From the NCBI GenBank assembly GCA_916050055.1, contig CAJZJY010000059.1, forward strand, positions 1 to 6,765: 6,765 nucleotides of DNA, in the 5' to 3' direction. Made by a program: the position numbers and the translations under genes. Shown here piece by piece: positions 4,405 through 6,765 of this stretch. Position 1 is the stretch's first letter, and each line of letters opens with the position of its first letter. This DNA is from an uncultured Streptococcus sp. (GTDB lineage: Bacteria; Bacillota; Bacilli; Lactobacillales; Aerococcaceae). The notes beneath the pieces were generated by a model. The model was not told where the DNA came from and searched no databases. It saw only the letters and a list, made by a program, of their open reading frames with translations.

Positions 4405-5508
4405 TTAGAATTCATATTTAACAGCTGTGAAGAGTTTTGCGCCATCTTTGGTAACGGCTAGGCAGTCTTCGATACGAACACCGTAGTCACCTGAAATATA
4501 CACACCAGGTTCAACAGAGAAGCACATCCCTTCAACTAGTTCCATATCGTTTCCTTCCATAATCGAAGGGAACTCATGAACGCTTTGACCAATGCCGTGT
4601 CCAAGGCGGTGGATGAAGTATTCACCATATCCAGCTTTTGCGATAATGTCACGAGCAATCTTATCAATTTCGCTAGCTTTCATGCCAGGTTTTACTGCTT
4701 GGATAGCTGTATCGTGCGCTTTTTGAACAATGTCGTAGATTTCTTGATGGCGTGGGTCTTTCGCGCTTTCGCTTCCAAAGAAGACCGTACGAGTAATGTC
4801 ACTTGCGTAACCATCGACCATCGTTCCTAGGTCAAAGAGGACCCATTCGTTTTCTTTAAGTGTACGGTCTCCAGGTTCGCCATGAGGATCCGCAGCGTGG
4901 TCTCCAAAGAGCACCATTGTATCAAAACTCATTTGAGAGACACCTAGTTTTTTCATTTCGAATTCGATAATGGCAACGACTTCACGTTCTGTAATGCCAA
5001 CTTTCAAGGCCTTCTTTCCAATTTCAATGGCTTTATCGGCAAAGGTTCCTGAGTAGACGAGTTTATCAACAGCTTCTGCGTCTTTTACGAGACGAAGTTG
5101 TTGCACGATTGGTGTTAGGTCTACTGAGAACTGAATACCAGGGAAGTGCTTTTGCAATTGTTCAGCTGCAAAGAGTGAGAAGTCCACTTTTTCCACGGCG
5201 AAATTAAGCTCTGTAGGGAAGTGCTCTTTAATCGCATCTGATAAGAGTTTCCAACCATCTTCATGGTCTTGATAACTCTTCACAATAAAGTCAGGCTCAG
5301 CTTTTTGAGCGACTTGATGTTCTAATGCTGGAACGAAGAGTAGCGGAGTAGCACCAGGTGTATATACAAGGGCTACAATTCGTTCATGTGGTTCTGTTGA
5401 GAATTTTGTCAAAAGACGAATGGTCTCTGGATTTTGGATAAAAACAATCGGATTTTGTTTTTCTTTCATTTCACTTTCTAATTGCATAAAAGTAGCGTTT
5501 AGTTTCAT
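4405..5508 (-). CDS. pepQ: Xaa-Pro dipeptidase PepQ (M24B family)
   Basis: This 367-residue cytosolic enzyme is of normal length for PepQ, which cleaves X-Pro dipeptides at the end of peptide breakdown. Residues 1-135 are the N-terminal non-catalytic domain (PEPHERIVAL region), and 140-367 the pita-bread catalytic domain. All five metal ligands of the M24 family are visible: Asp226 (VLFDLGT), Asp237 (YASDITR), His304 (GHGIGQSVHEFP), Glu333 (SVEPGVY) and Glu347 (RIEDCL). His209 in ADPHGEPGDR matches a conserved active-site position. ATG 5508 follows AAGGAG (5517-5522 on the minus strand) at 8 nt. It is divergent from ccpA across 155 bp, the arrangement found throughout lactic acid bacteria, where the CcpA-like protein PepR1 of Lactobacillus delbrueckii is reported to regulate pepQ. 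The catalytic residues point to an active enzyme. Confidence 0.95.
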   Translation of the reverse strand: MKLNATFMQLESEMKEKQNPIVFIQNPETIRLLTKFSTEPHERIVALVYTPGATPLLFVPALEHQVAQKAEPDFIVKSYQDHEDGWKLLSDAIKEHFPTELNFAVEKVDFSLFAAEQLQKHFPGIQFSVDLTPIVQQLRLVKDAEAVDKLVYSGTFADKAIEIGKKALKVGITEREVVAIIEFEMKKLGVSQMSFDTMVLFGDHAADPHGEPGDRTLKENEWVLFDLGTMVDGYASDITRTVFFGSESAKDPRHQEIYDIVQKAHDTAIQAVKPGMKASEIDKIARDIIAKAGYGEYFIHRLGHGIGQSVHEFPSIMEGNDMELVEGMCFSVEPGVYISGDYGVRIEDCLAVTKDGAKLFTAVKYEF

Positions 5509-5528
5509 AATTTCATCTCCTTGAATCT

Positions 5529-5537
5529 ATTGTAGCA
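5529..5537 (-). promoter_or_regulatory. Extended -10 promoter element of pepQ
   Basis: The minus strand reads TGC-TACAAT across 5537-5529, an extended -10 with 5/6 match, about 20 nt before the pepQ start. The hexamer 17 nt upstream (ACATCA, 5552-5557) is a poor -35, as is common for extended -10 promoters. Confidence 0.6.
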
Positions 5538-5542
5538 TATTA

Positions 5543-5559
5543 TTACATCAATGATGTAA
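5543..5559. promoter_or_regulatory. Perfect 17-bp palindrome, candidate operator in the pepQ promoter
   Basis: TTACATCA (5543-5550), a central A, and TGATGTAA (5552-5559) form a perfect palindrome. It lies across the spacer and -35 region of the inferred pepQ promoter, upstream of both divergent start sites, so it would act as DNA and not as a transcribed hairpin. It does not match cre, and I do not recognise it as the site of a named regulator. Confidence 0.5.
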
Positions 5560-5588
5560 ATAGTTTCAAAAATTATATGAAAATTGTT

Positions 5589-5602
5589 GTTAAACGCTTG
5601 CA
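5589..5602 (+). promoter_or_regulatory. cre-like site 1 (CcpA operator) upstream of ccpA
   Basis: GTTAAACGCTTGCA matches 12 of 14 positions of the cre consensus TGWAARCGYTWNCW, including the whole AAACGCTT core. It overlaps the inferred ccpA -35 (5598-5603) and lies about 65-80 bp upstream of the likely pepQ start of transcription, so CcpA could repress its own gene and influence pepQ from one site. Confidence 0.65.
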
Positions 5603-5626
5603 AAAGATTTATGAAAGTGCTACCCT
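5598..5626 (+). promoter_or_regulatory. Inferred ccpA promoter
   Basis: TTGCAA (5598-5603, 4/6 of consensus) and TACCCT (5621-5626) are 17 nt apart, with TG at 5618-5619 making the latter an extended -10. The -10 itself is weak. Transcription would begin near 5633, about 30 nt before the ccpA start. Confidence 0.45.
5612..5625 (+). promoter_or_regulatory. cre-like site 2 over the ccpA -10
   Basis: TGAAAGTGCTACCC matches 12 of 14 positions of TGWAARCGYTWNCW; one of the two mismatches is in the normally strict central CG (here TG). It lies 23 bp (about two helical turns) from site 1 and overlaps the inferred -10. Because of the central mismatch it is weaker than site 1. Confidence 0.4.
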
Positions 5627-5663
5627 AAGAATAGATGAAAAGATGCACAAAGGAGATTTGTAG

Positions 5664-6665
5664 ATGGAAAAGCAAACAATTACGATTTATGACGTTGCTC
5701 GTGAAGCAAATGTATCCATGGCTACTGTATCACGTGTAGTGAATGGGAACCCTAACGTAAAACCAGCAACTCGTAAGAGAGTGCTAGATGTTATCGATGA
5801 ATTAGATTATCGTCCAAATGCCGTTGCTCGTGGACTTGCAAGTAAAAAAACTACGACTGTTGGAGTCATCATTCCAGATGTCACAAACCTTTACTTTGCG
5901 AGCTTAGCGCGTGGGATTGATGACATTGCGACAATGTATAAATACAACATTATTCTAGCGAACTCAGACCAAAATAATCATAAAGAAATTCAAGTGTTAA
6001 ACACATTATTATCAAAACAAGTAGATGGTATTTTATATATGGGAAACCATTTAACACCTGAATTACGAGCAGAAATCGTTCGTTCTAAAACACCAATCGT
6101 TTTAGCAGGAACAATGGATGCCGAACATGACATTGCGTCTGTCAATATTGATTATAAAGAAGCAACTCAAGAAGCCGTTGAAACATTAATCGAGAATGGA
6201 CATAAGAAAGTCGCGTTCGTAACAGCTGCGTTGAAAAATGTTGCTTCTGTAGATTTACGTTTAGAAGGATATAAAGCAGCTTTAGAGAAAGCGGGTATTA
6301 AATTCAATCCGAAATTAGTATACGAAGTGCCATTGACATACCATGCAGGTGAATCTGTAGCAGAACGTATTCATAAAGCTGGCGTAACAGCTGCAATCGT
6401 AACAGACGACGAAACTTCAGTAGGATTATTAAATGGATTAATCGACTTAGGAATTAAGGTTCCTGAGAAATTCGAAATCATCTCAAGCAATAACTCTAAA
6501 TTAACGAAGATGACACGTCCAATTCTTTCAACAATTGCACCACCTTTATATGACATTGGTGCCGTAGCAATGCGTCTATTGACAAAGATTATGAATAAAG
6601 AAGAGATTGTAGAATCTGAAATCACATTACCTTACAAGATTGAGTTACGAAACACAACAAAGTAA
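5664..6665 (+). CDS. ccpA: Catabolite control protein A, LacI/GalR family
   Basis: This 333-residue protein is the length typical of CcpA. Residues 5-60 are the LacI-type DNA-binding head: TIYDVAREANVSMATVSRVV helix-turn-helix, then YRPNAVARGLAS (49-60), the hinge helix that reads the cre minor groove. Residues 62-333 are the periplasmic-binding-protein-like core, including VGVIIPDVTNLYFASLARGI. The segment PLYDIGAVAMRLLTKIMNKE (294-313) is the CcpA-specific surface that contacts HPr-Ser46-P and Crh, which separates it from ordinary LacI paralogues. With HPr-Ser-P it binds cre sites and represses or activates carbon-catabolite genes. ATG 5664 has AGGAG (5651-5655) 8 nt before it. Two cre-like sites over its promoter suggest autoregulation. 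It is divergent from pepQ and ends in its own terminator. Confidence 0.97.
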   Translation: MEKQTITIYDVAREANVSMATVSRVVNGNPNVKPATRKRVLDVIDELDYRPNAVARGLASKKTTTVGVIIPDVTNLYFASLARGIDDIATMYKYNIILANSDQNNHKEIQVLNTLLSKQVDGILYMGNHLTPELRAEIVRSKTPIVLAGTMDAEHDIASVNIDYKEATQEAVETLIENGHKKVAFVTAALKNVASVDLRLEGYKAALEKAGIKFNPKLVYEVPLTYHAGESVAERIHKAGVTAAIVTDDETSVGLLNGLIDLGIKVPEKFEIISSNNSKLTKMTRPILSTIAPPLYDIGAVAMRLLTKIMNKEEIVESEITLPYKIELRNTTK

Positions 6666-6673
6666 GAATAAAC

Positions 6674-6712
6674 GAACAGCCTATCGAATGATTGATAGGC
6701 TGTTCTACTTTC
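6674..6712 (+). terminator. Rho-independent terminator of ccpA
   Basis: GAACAGCCTATC (6674-6685) pairs perfectly with GATAGGCTGTTC (6694-6705) around an 8-nt loop. A short interrupted T run (TACTTTCTT) follows. It begins 8 nt after the ccpA stop codon. Confidence 0.85.
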
Positions 6713-6736
6713 TTACTATATTATATAGAAACAATC

Positions 6737-6765
6737 AAAAAAGGCTGGACAAGTGTCCAACCTTT
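6737..6765 (-). terminator. Rho-independent terminator for a minus-strand gene beyond the window
   Basis: AAAGG-TGGACA (6740-6751) pairs with TGTCCA-CCTTT (6754-6765), with one mismatch (6745/6760). On the minus strand the stem is followed by a T6 run (complement of 6737-6742). This orientation implies a convergent gene to the right. The stem may continue past the window edge. Confidence 0.75.

Noticed and set aside
4576..4830. Plus-strand frame opposite pepQ
   Set aside because: Shadow of pepQ, which has all M24 metal ligands in the minus frame.
6371..6625. Minus-strand frame opposite the end of ccpA
   Set aside because: Shadow of the conserved C-terminal domain of ccpA.

Overview
The window reads as a chromosomal contig from a low-GC Gram-positive of the order Lactobacillales. 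The evidence is gene content and order: a racemase-rdgB-yfcE-CBS cluster like that of streptococci, followed by a DUF948-YtxH pair and the divergent pepQ/ccpA pair typical of lactic acid bacteria. A Carnobacteriaceae member such as Granulicatella is my guess from overall flavour; nothing here proves genus. The first 31 bases are not genomic: they match an Illumina TruSeq adapter with one base missing, so the left edge is a contig end.

Region 33-2141 (+ strand) is one translationally coupled operon. It starts with a 5'-truncated fusion of glutamate racemase (cell-wall D-glutamate) and RdgB/HAM1 house-cleaning NTP pyrophosphatase. A YfcE-type metallophosphoesterase follows, overlapping by 4 nt, and then a two-CBS-domain protein of the CbpB/DarB (cyclic-di-AMP receptor) family. 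I place the CbpB start at a TTG codon overlapping the yfcE end.

Region 2137-2460 is the least ordinary part. A 202-nt imperfect inverted repeat with about 45 paired bases in its arms and two further hairpins in its interior begins on the cbpB stop codon. A short stretch with another weak hairpin and a doubtful 34-codon ORF follows, and then a bidirectional terminator. From the other side a small MscS-type mechanosensitive channel gene (- strand, 2457-3326) converges on it.

Region 3327-4400 holds a divergent promoter region and two small envelope-stress-like genes on the + strand: a DUF948 single-pass membrane protein and a YtxH protein whose C-terminal half is built of 11-residue amphipathic repeats. 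A strong bidirectional terminator closes the pair.

Region 4405-6765 holds pepQ (Xaa-Pro dipeptidase, - strand) divergent from ccpA (+ strand). The 155-bp intergenic region carries two cre-like sites overlapping the inferred ccpA promoter, and a perfect 17-bp palindrome in the inferred pepQ promoter spacer. The window ends with a ccpA terminator and a second terminator oriented for a minus-strand gene beyond the edge.

The genes themselves are conserved core functions. I see no new multi-gene system; the structured element at 2137-2338 is the best candidate for something undescribed.
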